Source: Candidatus Microgenomates bacterium (GTDB taxonomy: Bacteria > Patescibacteriota > Microgenomatia > Daviesbacterales > UBA10151). From it: 56,486 nucleotides of DNA. Within the stretch, counting starts at the first letter, position 1, and every line of letters begins with the position of its first letter. The notes under the pieces are model-generated. The model ran no database searches and was not told the origin of the DNA. It was given only the letters and a program-made list of their open reading frames with translations. The translations under genes and the position numbers were made by a program. Below, one piece after another: positions 26,861 through 35,648 of the stretch. The DNA lies in assembly GCA_016182045.1 (NCBI GenBank), contig JACOYE010000012.1:1-56486 (forward strand), given 5' to 3'.

Positions 26861-27639
26861 CCGTGAAAAAACTATGAGTTATTTTGTGAAAAAAATAAAT
26901 GATGCAGTATGATATATTTACCAGGCACAAATGTGGAAAACTATGGGGTCTTTCGTGCTCTGGCAATTTATGTGGCAGTAGTCTGATATGTTTGCCAAAA
27001 TAACCCGAAGCATCCTTAGAGTGGAGGTATCTATCCCTCATGGAAATTATCAGCAATTGTCATCCTAAACAGGAGATCAACTCCAGTTTTTACTGGCGAT
27101 TTCTCAAGTAACCGCAATTCCTCCCTCTTATCAGGCTTCCCTTTATTCTCTATGTCGGACAATGTATCTTATGCGATGTTAAGGAAGTGGGTTGCCTGGA
27201 GGAGACCCCGGATCTAGACCATGCGGATTATTAGCAAAAAATGATCGTATTTTAGTTTCTATTTTTGTGTATCTATTTATGTTTATTTCCCACCAAAATT
27301 TTTATTGTTCCCATACTACCAACTACTAACTACATACTACTAACTATTTAGGGCTTCCTGACAGGCTAATCTGGATGATGGTAGATAGCGCCTCTCCCCT
27401 AACAAGCCGTTTTTGGGGCCTTGCAGAGCCTCGTATTTGCAGGCTCATGTCATTATGGAATTAACTCTGTTTAATTACAATAAGCTTTAAAATCTAACTG
27501 CTTACAATTTACAATTTTTTTATTTAATTTTATATAGCATATGTTAGAGAAAACCATTTTATCTATTTTATCTATTGTCGCACAATATTTATTCCCAAGC
27601 TTGACAAATCTACAAGCTTTGTTCTACTGTAGATTTATA

Positions 27640-27930
27640 ATGGACTTTTCTTCTTTTGATTCTGACAAATTATTTTCCAAGAAAAACCTTATCACCTATC
27701 TAATTTTGGCCATCATTATTTTAGCCATTCCCATTGGTGTCAGATTAGTACAGCAGCAAACCCAACTTAAATCATTAGCAGCTGAGTCTAAGATCGAGTT
27801 TTCCGGAGACGGTGTCACTTGTGATCCTTCTGTCCCTTCCAGTGCGATAGCTTGTACTACCACTGAATCTACCATCACCATTGAGCTGACATCACCGTTT
27901 GGATTAACAGGTGAATCTCAGACAGATTAA
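27640..27930 (+). CDS. Short membrane-anchored protein, N-terminus paralogous to next gene
   Basis: LAIIILAIPIGVRLVQQQTQLKSLAAE vs LAVVGILAVSIPVTLRLAQQQTQLKSKAAE; start uncertain (27541 possible). Confidence 0.6.
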   Translation: MDFSSFDSDKLFSKKNLITYLILAIIILAIPIGVRLVQQQTQLKSLAAESKIEFSGDGVTCDPSVPSSAIACTTTESTITIELTSPFGLTGESQTD

Positions 27931-27932
27931 TT

Positions 27933-30848
27933 ATGGGAAGCTTTTTAACTTTTAAGAATATCGTAATTTTAGCAGTGGTGGGAATTCTGGCCGTGTCCAT
28001 CCCGGTTACTTTACGATTGGCCCAACAACAAACCCAGCTAAAATCCAAGGCAGCTGAACTGGAGGCCTCAGTTTGTGTTTCTTACTCTGTTGATACCGCT
28101 GGAAAACCAATTTATGCCGGACAAAGTTATCCAGCCCAAATAGTAATGGAAAATAAGGGTGCCACAACCTGGTCAAAAAGTACCGGATATAGGTTAGGCT
28201 CGCAGGATCCACCAGATAATTATACCTGGGGATTAAACAGAGTAGATTTACCCCCTACTACTACAGTTCCTCCTGGAACTGGAAGCAAACATACCTTCTC
28301 ATTTATTATAAAGGCTCCAAGTACTCCCGGACAGTATCCTTTTAGTTGGCAGATGTTGAAGGAGGGTGCATACTGGTTTGGCTCAAAATGTTCCCCTACC
28401 TTTACAGTGAGCAGTGCTTCTACCACCCCTAGTCCAAGTCCTAGTACCAGTCCTGGTACAGGTACTATTTCAGTTTCCCCCACCTCGATTACTCAAAAAA
28501 GTGATGGTTCATGGCCCGAGCTTTCAATCTCCGTATCTACCATCTCCACCGATACCTGGAAGGTATTTTACTATTATCCCGGAGTTTGCGGAAGTGGTTG
28601 TACAGTTTCAGAAGGATGGATAGATATAAGGGAAGGTAGAGGAAATTCAACCTTTAATTGGACCCCTTCAGACCCCAGTTACAAGGGACAGCACAGCATT
28701 GCACTAATGAAATGGGTAGCTGGTCAAAATCCTGTGATTTGGAATAAAGATACTGTGACTTTCACTCCTTATTCAGGAGGTGGAACAGGAGGGAAAGGCT
28801 CCAATGCTGCCGGGAGTATTGTTTCCCTTTCTCCCGAGTTTGTTAGCCGACAAGACAGTGGTGGTTGGAAACCTGTTACCATAACTTATAGTATTTCCAA
28901 TGCCGAGGGTACTGCCAAATTACTTTATCTTAATAGTGGCACTTGTGTGTTTGGTTCTACCTGTAATCCAGAGTCAGGGTGGACTTCAATTGCCAGTGGT
29001 ATAGCTGAAGGTTCAAACCAGACTTACAATTGGACGCCAAGATTAACTGAAAATGAAGTGGCCACCAATGCAAAACGGACCATTGGTCTTTTCAGCGCCG
29101 GAGCAGATAGTCCTATTAAATTAGTTGCTACCAAAGACATCTCCTTCTCTCTTTTTGATGGAGCTGAATGCCAAGCGACTCGTCAAGATACAGGGGGGCC
29201 AGTTTTTTATCAGGAAGGTACAAACACCAAAGCTTCATCTATCAGGGTAGGTACAAGATATGATGTGGAAATAAAAATGTATAACAAAGATCTGGACAAT
29301 CCTTTAGCTGCTTTAAATACCTGGTTAAGTGGACCGGTTCCTTCTACGGGGACATCGGATAAATATTTCCTTGGATTTCCCACCGCCGGTCCCCCTACTG
29401 ATTTTGGCGCCGGCCAGTTTGTGGTAAATGACGTTCCTCCGGCAGGTGAAGGTGGTGTGGAAGCGATATGGAAGATTGATTGGCCGGTTCCCACCAAATT
29501 AAGATTACCTCTATCAAAAGATGTAAAACCGGGTGATTCCAATACGTTTAGATTTAAAGTTACTCCTCAAAAAGTGGGCTTACAGACATTTTATTGGAGT
29601 ATGGTTCATGAAGGGGTGGCCTGGTTTGGTGGAGAATGTACAACTGAGAGGATTAATGTTGAACCTGCATCCGCTGGTGGAACTCCCACACCTGGGCAAA
29701 CTCCAACCTTACCTCCCGGAGAAGTTACTCCTACACCTGATGAGGTTACTCCCCCACCCGCTCCAGAAGGAACTGCCTGTTACTTGATGACCTGGGATTT
29801 GTTGGAGAAAAACAGGTGGGATGAAGATGGTTTTGAAGGTTGTGATGACTCAGAAGCCATTTCTTATGATGAAGATCCGGTAAAACTGGGCTACACCTTT
29901 GAAACCCCCGGAGTTAAAACCATCTATGTCCGCTTTTACTCCAATAGCGGAGACAACATATATATTGATGATCGAGAAAGCATCAATTTTCAGCCAAATC
30001 CTGCCCTAACCAATATTGTTTGTACCTATTCCCCCACCGGAGTGGGAACTAACATTTCCATCACCGGTACCAATTTGGGAACTCATTCTCAGCAAGGCCC
30101 GGGGGGTCTGTTTGTCAAAGGTGAAAAGACCCAAACTGTTTGGAGTGCAGACCAGGAAACCATCAGTGTCCAGGTTCCACAAAGGATTGAAGGTCAAGTA
30201 CCAATTGTCTTAAGGAATGACAACAGCGATGAGGCCAGTGGATTTTGCACAGTGGGATTATCAACCGTCTCTTTTACCACCAATATTCAGTGCAGGCCTC
30301 CGGGCAATTTCTCTGCCGCCAATGTTGATGTGAAGATCTATGAGAATCTTGAGGTTCCCCCAGGAACCGTTCCCTTGCCCGTTATTTCTCAAAAAATTAG
30401 TCTGGACAATGAGGGAGTTCCTGTTGGATTTAATCCCAAATTGGAAGCCAATAAAATTTACATCATGATCATTAAGCCTCCCCAGGGAGTGGCCAGAAGG
30501 GTGGCTTTCGCTGCTTTGCCGGGGACTACCATCCTACCATTCCCGATATTGATTCCTGTGGGAGATATTTACCCGCCCAGTTTGCCGGATGGGAAAGTTA
30601 CTTCTCAAGATTACGGATTGATGGTTAGAGAATGGGCTCTGATACGGGATGTGGACAGACCAAGTGATCTTAATATAGATAAAAGAGTCAATTCTGTTGA
30701 TTATGCATGCTTAAGGTTAAATTTCAATCCTCCCAATAACGAGGATGAACGCTACAAGCCTGTGACAATAGAAGAGTCACCCACGCCCGAACCTGATCAG
30801 TCACCAACTCCTGAACCGACTGCCACGCCATCACCTGGTGGAGGATAA
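27933..30848 (+). CDS. Large surface protein: N-terminal TM, NBR1-like Ig domains, Pro/Thr linkers, C-terminal dockerin-like module
   Basis: NKGATTWSKSTGYRLGSQ; GDIYPPSLPDGKVTSQDYGLMVREWALIRDVDRPSDLNIDKRVNSVDYACLRLNF with D-x-N-x-D...D loop. Confidence 0.75.
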   Translation: MGSFLTFKNIVILAVVGILAVSIPVTLRLAQQQTQLKSKAAELEASVCVSYSVDTAGKPIYAGQSYPAQIVMENKGATTWSKSTGYRLGSQDPPDNYTWGLNRVDLPPTTTVPPGTGSKHTFSFIIKAPSTPGQYPFSWQMLKEGAYWFGSKCSPTFTVSSASTTPSPSPSTSPGTGTISVSPTSITQKSDGSWPELSISVSTISTDTWKVFYYYPGVCGSGCTVSEGWIDIREGRGNSTFNWTPSDPSYKGQHSIALMKWVAGQNPVIWNKDTVTFTPYSGGGTGGKGSNAAGSIVSLSPEFVSRQDSGGWKPVTITYSISNAEGTAKLLYLNSGTCVFGSTCNPESGWTSIASGIAEGSNQTYNWTPRLTENEVATNAKRTIGLFSAGADSPIKLVATKDISFSLFDGAECQATRQDTGGPVFYQEGTNTKASSIRVGTRYDVEIKMYNKDLDNPLAALNTWLSGPVPSTGTSDKYFLGFPTAGPPTDFGAGQFVVNDVPPAGEGGVEAIWKIDWPVPTKLRLPLSKDVKPGDSNTFRFKVTPQKVGLQTFYWSMVHEGVAWFGGECTTERINVEPASAGGTPTPGQTPTLPPGEVTPTPDEVTPPPAPEGTACYLMTWDLLEKNRWDEDGFEGCDDSEAISYDEDPVKLGYTFETPGVKTIYVRFYSNSGDNIYIDDRESINFQPNPALTNIVCTYSPTGVGTNISITGTNLGTHSQQGPGGLFVKGEKTQTVWSADQETISVQVPQRIEGQVPIVLRNDNSDEASGFCTVGLSTVSFTTNIQCRPPGNFSAANVDVKIYENLEVPPGTVPLPVISQKISLDNEGVPVGFNPKLEANKIYIMIIKPPQGVARRVAFAALPGTTILPFPILIPVGDIYPPSLPDGKVTSQDYGLMVREWALIRDVDRPSDLNIDKRVNSVDYACLRLNFNPPNNEDERYKPVTIEESPTPEPDQSPTPEPTATPSPGGG

Positions 30849-30892
30849 CGGAGGATTGCATAAACAGTAAAAATGTCTTAGGCTAAAAGTAT

Positions 30893-31498
30893 ATGGACAA
30901 ACAAAATATAAAGAATTTGTTAACCAGAAGGAATCTGTTTATTTTGTTGGGAGCGGTGATTTTGATAGAGGTAATTTGGGCCGGATGGACCTTAAGCAAG
31001 TCTTCTTCTACTCAGCCTGCTGCTACCACTGCTCCTCAGACTGCCAAAAAAAGTTTAACCGCCATTTCCCTCAAAGCTGACAAAACTTCCCTTAAAGTGG
31101 GTGATCAGGTCAGTGTATCGGTTAATCTCTCATCCGATAAGTTGACGGTTGGCACTGATGTTTATATCAGTTTCGATCCCAAGCTATTATCGGTTGAGAC
31201 AACGGCAGCGGACAAAGCTCCCCTTATTGTTGGCAATATCTACCCTTCATACCCGTTAAATACTCTGGATCTTGCCGGTGGCAAAATTGCCGCCTCAGGG
31301 ATTACTCAAGATCCCGGTGGAGTTTTGGCAAATGGCTTGTTTGGAAGTGTAGTTTTTAAAGCCAAAGCTGCCGGTCAGACAAAGATCACCATAGATTTCA
31401 CTCCTTCTTCCACCACTGATTCTAATGTAACTGAGCTGAGTACTGCTCAGGATGTGTTGGATAAGGTGGAAAATTTAGAGCTTAACATACTGCCATGA
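30893..31498 (+). CDS. Membrane-anchored cohesin-like protein (N-terminal TM)
   Basis: KVGDQVSVSVNLSSDKLTVGTDVYISFDPKLLSVET...GNIYPSYPLNTLDLAGGKIAASGITQDPGGVLANGLFGSVVFKAKAAGQTKITIDF. Confidence 0.75.
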   Translation: MDKQNIKNLLTRRNLFILLGAVILIEVIWAGWTLSKSSSTQPAATTAPQTAKKSLTAISLKADKTSLKVGDQVSVSVNLSSDKLTVGTDVYISFDPKLLSVETTAADKAPLIVGNIYPSYPLNTLDLAGGKIAASGITQDPGGVLANGLFGSVVFKAKAAGQTKITIDFTPSSTTDSNVTELSTAQDVLDKVENLELNILP

Positions 31499-32214
31499 AG
31501 ACCATAATTATTATAACTTTTATAACAGTTATAACTGTTATATTAACTCCTGCTGCCTATGCCCAGCAGGCCACTTTATCCCTCTCGCCTTCCTCCGGAA
31601 CTTTTAACAGGGGTTGTGATTTTTCTCTTAATATAGATTTAAATACAGGAGGGGCTGATACGGATGGAACAGATGCCATCTTAATTTATGACCCCTCAAG
31701 ATTTACTGCCACCTCTATTCAATCCGGCACCATTTATCCTGATTATCCCGGTAATAATATAGATGAGGCATCTGGTAAAATTACAGTGTCGGGGCTGGCT
31801 TCTGTTTCTCAAGCCTTTAGCGGCCAGGGAACTTTGGCCACCATCAATTTTACGGTTAGAGATCAGGCTTCCACAGGCACCACTCAGGTAAAGTTTGATT
31901 TTGATCCTTCCGACAAAGCCAAAACCACTGATTCCAATGTGGTACAAAGAGGCACTGTGGCCGATATCTTAAACTCGGTGGTGGATGGAAATTATACTGT
32001 GGGAAGCGGTACCTGTGCCGTTGGTACTGGTACAGGGACCGGTACAACAGGAGTGGGACAAGGAGCTACAGGAGTGGGTGTTGCCACCCCCTCCGGTGCG
32101 CCGATATATTATAAAACCTTACCTGAGGGGGGTACTCCTGAGCTAACTGCCACCTTTATTATTGTAGGTTCTGTGTTGACCATTTTGGGAATTTTGGGAC
32201 TGGTACTACTTTAA
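31495..32214 (+). CDS. Cohesin-like protein with signal peptide and C-terminal TM
   Basis: CDFSLNIDLNTGGADTDGTDAILIYDPSRFTATSIQSGTIYPDYPGNNIDEASGKITVSGLASVSQAFSGQGTLATINFTV; C-terminal IIVGSVLTILGILGLVLL. Confidence 0.75.
   Translation: MKTIIIITFITVITVILTPAAYAQQATLSLSPSSGTFNRGCDFSLNIDLNTGGADTDGTDAILIYDPSRFTATSIQSGTIYPDYPGNNIDEASGKITVSGLASVSQAFSGQGTLATINFTVRDQASTGTTQVKFDFDPSDKAKTTDSNVVQRGTVADILNSVVDGNYTVGSGTCAVGTGTGTGTTGVGQGATGVGVATPSGAPIYYKTLPEGGTPELTATFIIVGSVLTILGILGLVLL
31512..31542. repeat. TATAACTTTTATAACAGTTATAACTGTTATA, contains 22-bp perfect palindrome at 31521-31542
   Basis: 28/31 identical to 55718-55748 in pilD. Confidence 0.85.
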
Positions 32215-33131
32215 TGACTCTCTCTGCCTTAATTACCGATTTTTTGGAATATCTTGAGCTTGAACGTAATGCTTCCCAGCTGACCATTAAAAACTATGAC
32301 CATTATTTGAGACGCTTTCAAGATTTCACAGGTGAAATTGATCCCAAAAATATAGATTTGAATCTAATCAGAAAATATAGGCTTTATCTTTCCAGATGGT
32401 CTGATCCCAAAACTAAAAAGGGGTTAAAAAGGGTCACCCAGAATTATTTTATGATTGCCTTGCGGGCCTTTTTAAGATATTTGGCCAGGATTGATATTGC
32501 CACTCTCTCCCCTGAAAAAGTGGAACTGGGAGAAACAGAGGCAAGACCTCTTAAAGTGTTAGATGAGGCACATCTTAAACAACTTCTGGATGCCCCGGAC
32601 ACCTCCAAAAAATATGGTATCCGTGATCGGGCCATCTTGGAAACTTTATTTTCTACAGGTTTGAGAGTGTCGGAGCTGGCGTCTTTAAATCAAGATACCA
32701 TTAATTTAGGCAGGCGGGAATTTGGTATTGTGGGTAAAGGAGGAAAAGAAAGGGTGGTGTTTATATCTGATTCAGCAGCTGATTGGCTGGAAAAATATCT
32801 GACTGCAAGGAAAGATACTTTCAAACCGCTTTTCATCAGATTTCAAGGTAAAGTTGATCAGACTAACAATGGTGAGTCAATGAGACTGACTCCCCGTTCC
32901 ATTGAAAGGATTGTGGAAAAATATGTCAAGATGTTAGGATTGTCTGTTAAAGCCACACCCCACACCTTACGTCATTCATTTGCCACGGATTTACTGATAA
33001 ATGGAGCCGACATCCGTAGTGTGCAGGAAATGCTGGGCCATAGTAATATTTCTACCACCCAAATCTATACCCACGTCACCAATCAACATCTTAAAGACGT
33101 CCACAAAGCCTTTCATTCAGGCAACAAATAA
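32214..33131 (+). CDS. Tyrosine recombinase, XerC/XerD-like
   Basis: LETLFSTGLRVSELASL; TPHTLRHSFATDLLINGADIRSVQEMLGHSNISTTQIYTHV. Confidence 0.92.
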   Translation: MTLSALITDFLEYLELERNASQLTIKNYDHYLRRFQDFTGEIDPKNIDLNLIRKYRLYLSRWSDPKTKKGLKRVTQNYFMIALRAFLRYLARIDIATLSPEKVELGETEARPLKVLDEAHLKQLLDAPDTSKKYGIRDRAILETLFSTGLRVSELASLNQDTINLGRREFGIVGKGGKERVVFISDSAADWLEKYLTARKDTFKPLFIRFQGKVDQTNNGESMRLTPRSIERIVEKYVKMLGLSVKATPHTLRHSFATDLLINGADIRSVQEMLGHSNISTTQIYTHVTNQHLKDVHKAFHSGNK

Positions 33132-33409
33132 ATCCCAAACGTACTAGATCGGCTTAAACTCCCTAGACGATGAGTCAAGTTTACTTACAACTTACTTAAG
33201 CAAAGTATGAATTATATCTTCGGTACGATAGTCTAGTCTACATTTTACTGCTCAAAAGAAAACTCTGCTTATTAGACCGAAGCCTTTTTGATACTCTCTA
33301 TCTTTTTCTTTTTAATCATCTTTTTAGCAACTTGGGCTAAACCAAGATCCACTAAATCAGAAGCCATTCTACCCATGCCTGGAGGTTGGTCAAATACTCC
33401 CCTCCTCCC

Positions 33410-33745
33410 TTACAGCTTTTTCTGAATATTCTGATCAATTTTTTCTAATTTCTGCAAGATTTTTATCAATCCATCTTCACCAAATTGCAGCTTATTATTA
33501 ACTGCAGAAATGGTCTGGTCTGTGACTCTGACATAATTTCGGATATCTTGATATTTATAACCTTTTGCCAGCATGTCAGCAATCTGCAATCTTTTGGCAA
33601 ACATTCTAACTTCAGTAGGCGTTAATAAATCTTTCAAGAAGGAGATTGCCTCATCCCTTTCCTCTATTAGGGTAATGGAATTCCAGAATCTGTGGATAAA
33701 TTGACTTAATCTTTTTGGATCTGAATAAATAGAGACTTTAGTCAT
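33410..33745 (-). CDS. TrpR/YerC-like DNA-binding protein
   Basis: FLKDLLTPTEVRMFAKRLQIADMLAKGYKYQDIRNYVRVTDQTISAVNNKLQ. Confidence 0.8.
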   Translation of the reverse strand: MTKVSIYSDPKRLSQFIHRFWNSITLIEERDEAISFLKDLLTPTEVRMFAKRLQIADMLAKGYKYQDIRNYVRVTDQTISAVNNKLQFGEDGLIKILQKLEKIDQNIQKKL

Positions 33746-33747
33746 AA

Positions 33748-33775
33748 TACTATGATACACTAGTGTATCATAGTA
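33748..33775. repeat. 28-bp perfect palindrome TACTATGATACACTAGTGTATCATAGTA just upstream of the TrpR/YerC-like gene
   Basis: Self reverse-complementary; near copy inside rluA at 19218-19243. Confidence 0.9.
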
Positions 33776-33871
33776 AACAAGATGCTGTCCAATTCTATAT
33801 ATTCTAAATACTTTTAGCTCATCATCGTCTAATGCTTAGTTAAGTCTGGACTTGGACTGTCAAATGGATGG

Positions 33872-34231
33872 TTATTTTAGCTTGAGTTTGGTAAGATCAC
33901 CAAGTAACATGGATAAGGCGGTTGCCACTACAGATAATACCACTGCTGCCAAAATTGCCGGTACAAACCCTGCAATCTGAACACCTGGTACAAAATAAGA
34001 CACAATATAAAGCATTGAGGCATTGATGACAAAAGCAAAAAGCCCCAAAGTAACAATAGTCAAGGGAGCTGTGATAAAGGTCAATACCGGCCTGATAAAG
34101 GTGTTGACAACCCCTAAAACTATGGCAGCCAAAAGTGCTGTTGTAAAATCAGACACATCAAACCCCGGAACTATATAATCAGTTACCAAAAGTGCCGCAG
34201 CATTTAAAACCAAAGCTACAATAATTTGCAC
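33872..34231 (-). CDS. Phage holin family 4-type membrane protein
   Basis: AAIVLGVVNTFIRPVLTFITAPLTIVTLGLFAFVINASMLYIVSYFVPG; GTG start with AGGGAGGTG upstream. Confidence 0.85.
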   Translation of the reverse strand: MQIIVALVLNAAALLVTDYIVPGFDVSDFTTALLAAIVLGVVNTFIRPVLTFITAPLTIVTLGLFAFVINASMLYIVSYFVPGVQIAGFVPAILAAVVLSVVATALSMLLGDLTKLKLK

Positions 34232-34348
34232 TAGTATATTTCACCTCCCTATTTCAGTTTATAGCTATAACTTTATAGTGAATTAAAAATCAAAAGTTGT
34301 CAAGTCAGGTTGACAGCTGCATGGTGTTGTAGTAAATAGAAAAGCACC

Positions 34349-35155
34349 ATGGCCAAAATTGATTTGCAAATTCCTTCTTTGGGGGATAAATTTATAGATT
34401 TAAGAGATAGTTTGTCGGGTGATGCTTATAAATGGAGCTTTGAGAGAGACCTTTCCTCAGTTAACTTGCTGGTTATACATCATTCAGGATCAGACGGACA
34501 AAATCCAAAAGATATAGCAGATTATCATATCAATACCAATAACTGGGGTGGAATTGGTTATCATTTTTTAGTCTCCAGCGATGGTTTGGTTTATTATGTG
34601 GGAGATATTTCAACTGCAAGGGCAAGCGTTTCAGGGTTAGATGAGCAGATTATAGGAATTGCTTTAATGGGCAATTTTGTCTCAGACAAGCAACCTAACG
34701 CAGAACAAATTGAGGCTACCAAAAAGCTTTGTGACTTTTTGATAAGCTATCCTGATCTTTCTAATATCAAATCATGGGAGTTTGTGGTAGGACACAAAGA
34801 TTTGCCTAATCAAAATACCAATTGTCCGGGCGATAATTGGGATGTTTGGAAAGGTAAATTGTATGGCGAAGGTGGAAATACTCAAGACACCATAAACTAT
34901 CAAAAAGATCAGATAGAAAATTTACAAGCAAGTTTGGCTTCAGTGACTGGTCAACTTTTAAATATGCAAGAAACTTTGGGGGAAAAAGAGATGCGGATCA
35001 ATCAATTAACAAACAAGCTGAACAACAAATCCGTGCAGAATGAGACAGTGAAAAGACAGGATTATACCTTGACTTTACTTCAAGCTTTATATAACCTATA
35101 TAAATTCATCTTTCTGCCCAGAAGGGGTAGCACCGATTCAATCGGTGTAGAATGA
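34349..35155 (+). CDS. N-acetylmuramoyl-L-alanine amidase (PGRP/amidase_2-like) with C-terminal coiled coil
   Basis: LLVIHHSGSDGQNPKDIADYHINTNNWGGIGYHFLVSSDGLVYYVGD; FVVGHKDLPNQNTNCPGDNW. Confidence 0.88.
   Translation: MAKIDLQIPSLGDKFIDLRDSLSGDAYKWSFERDLSSVNLLVIHHSGSDGQNPKDIADYHINTNNWGGIGYHFLVSSDGLVYYVGDISTARASVSGLDEQIIGIALMGNFVSDKQPNAEQIEATKKLCDFLISYPDLSNIKSWEFVVGHKDLPNQNTNCPGDNWDVWKGKLYGEGGNTQDTINYQKDQIENLQASLASVTGQLLNMQETLGEKEMRINQLTNKLNNKSVQNETVKRQDYTLTLLQALYNLYKFIFLPRRGSTDSIGVE
35131..35147. repeat. CACCGATTCAATCGGTG inverted repeat at amidase 3' end
   Basis: Perfect arms around one central base; shares core with 22072-22088. Confidence 0.65.
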
Positions 35156-35427
35156 AATTTTTGGTGGTGTTTATTTTTACCACTCTAAATGAGGCCATAA
35201 TCGAGTATTTGGTGGGAAATATTTTAAGCTTAAGACCCTACATTCCCTTATTGTCTTTGGCCACGGCCATAATATTAACTTTTGCCTATCAGTTCAGTTT
35301 ATTTAACATACTTTTGGGAAGAGATATCACCAGTCCCTTTTTTGAGTTTCTTTTATCGGCTTTTATTATTGCCCGTTTATCTAATTATCTTAATGACTTT
35401 GTGCAGAAATTTTTGGGAAGTAAGTGA
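35152..35427 (+). CDS. Small holin-like membrane protein
   Basis: 91 aa, about 3 TM; overlaps amidase stop by 4 bp. Confidence 0.55.
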   Translation: MKFLVVFIFTTLNEAIIEYLVGNILSLRPYIPLLSLATAIILTFAYQFSLFNILLGRDITSPFFEFLLSAFIIARLSNYLNDFVQKFLGSK

Positions 35428-35435
35428 TGCCGGAT

Positions 35436-35645
35436 CTATATTGGTTTTCCGGCCAGACCGTAGGCTAGAAGGTCTCTGATGAAACCTATTGCCTGATATG
35501 GCCAGGTCAAAAGGACACTATAAAAATTGGGTGACAGGAAGGATAAGGGTGGCCATCTGTAGTAGATGGCAAAAAGGATGGCAAAGATAAAACCTGTCAT
35601 AAAATAGATAATGGTTATGGTAGATAAAAGTCTCTCCTTAGACAT
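35436..35645 (-). CDS. Small membrane protein, hypothetical
   Basis: MSKERLLSTITIIYFMTGFIFAILFAIYYRWPPL, adjacent to gyrA. Confidence 0.5.
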   Translation of the reverse strand: MSKERLLSTITIIYFMTGFIFAILFAIYYRWPPLSFLSPNFYSVLLTWPYQAIGFIRDLLAYGLAGKPI

Positions 35646-35648
35646 CGC

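Noticed and set aside
27601-27641. TTGACA...TATAAT promoter directly at the 27640 ATG
   Set aside because: Spacing is about 29 bp and TATAAT overlaps the start codon, so it is not a credible sigma70 promoter.
32214-33131. Integrative element defined by the tyrosine recombinase
   Set aside because: The sequence looks like housekeeping XerC/D; no att-like direct repeats, tRNA target or cargo boundaries were found around it.
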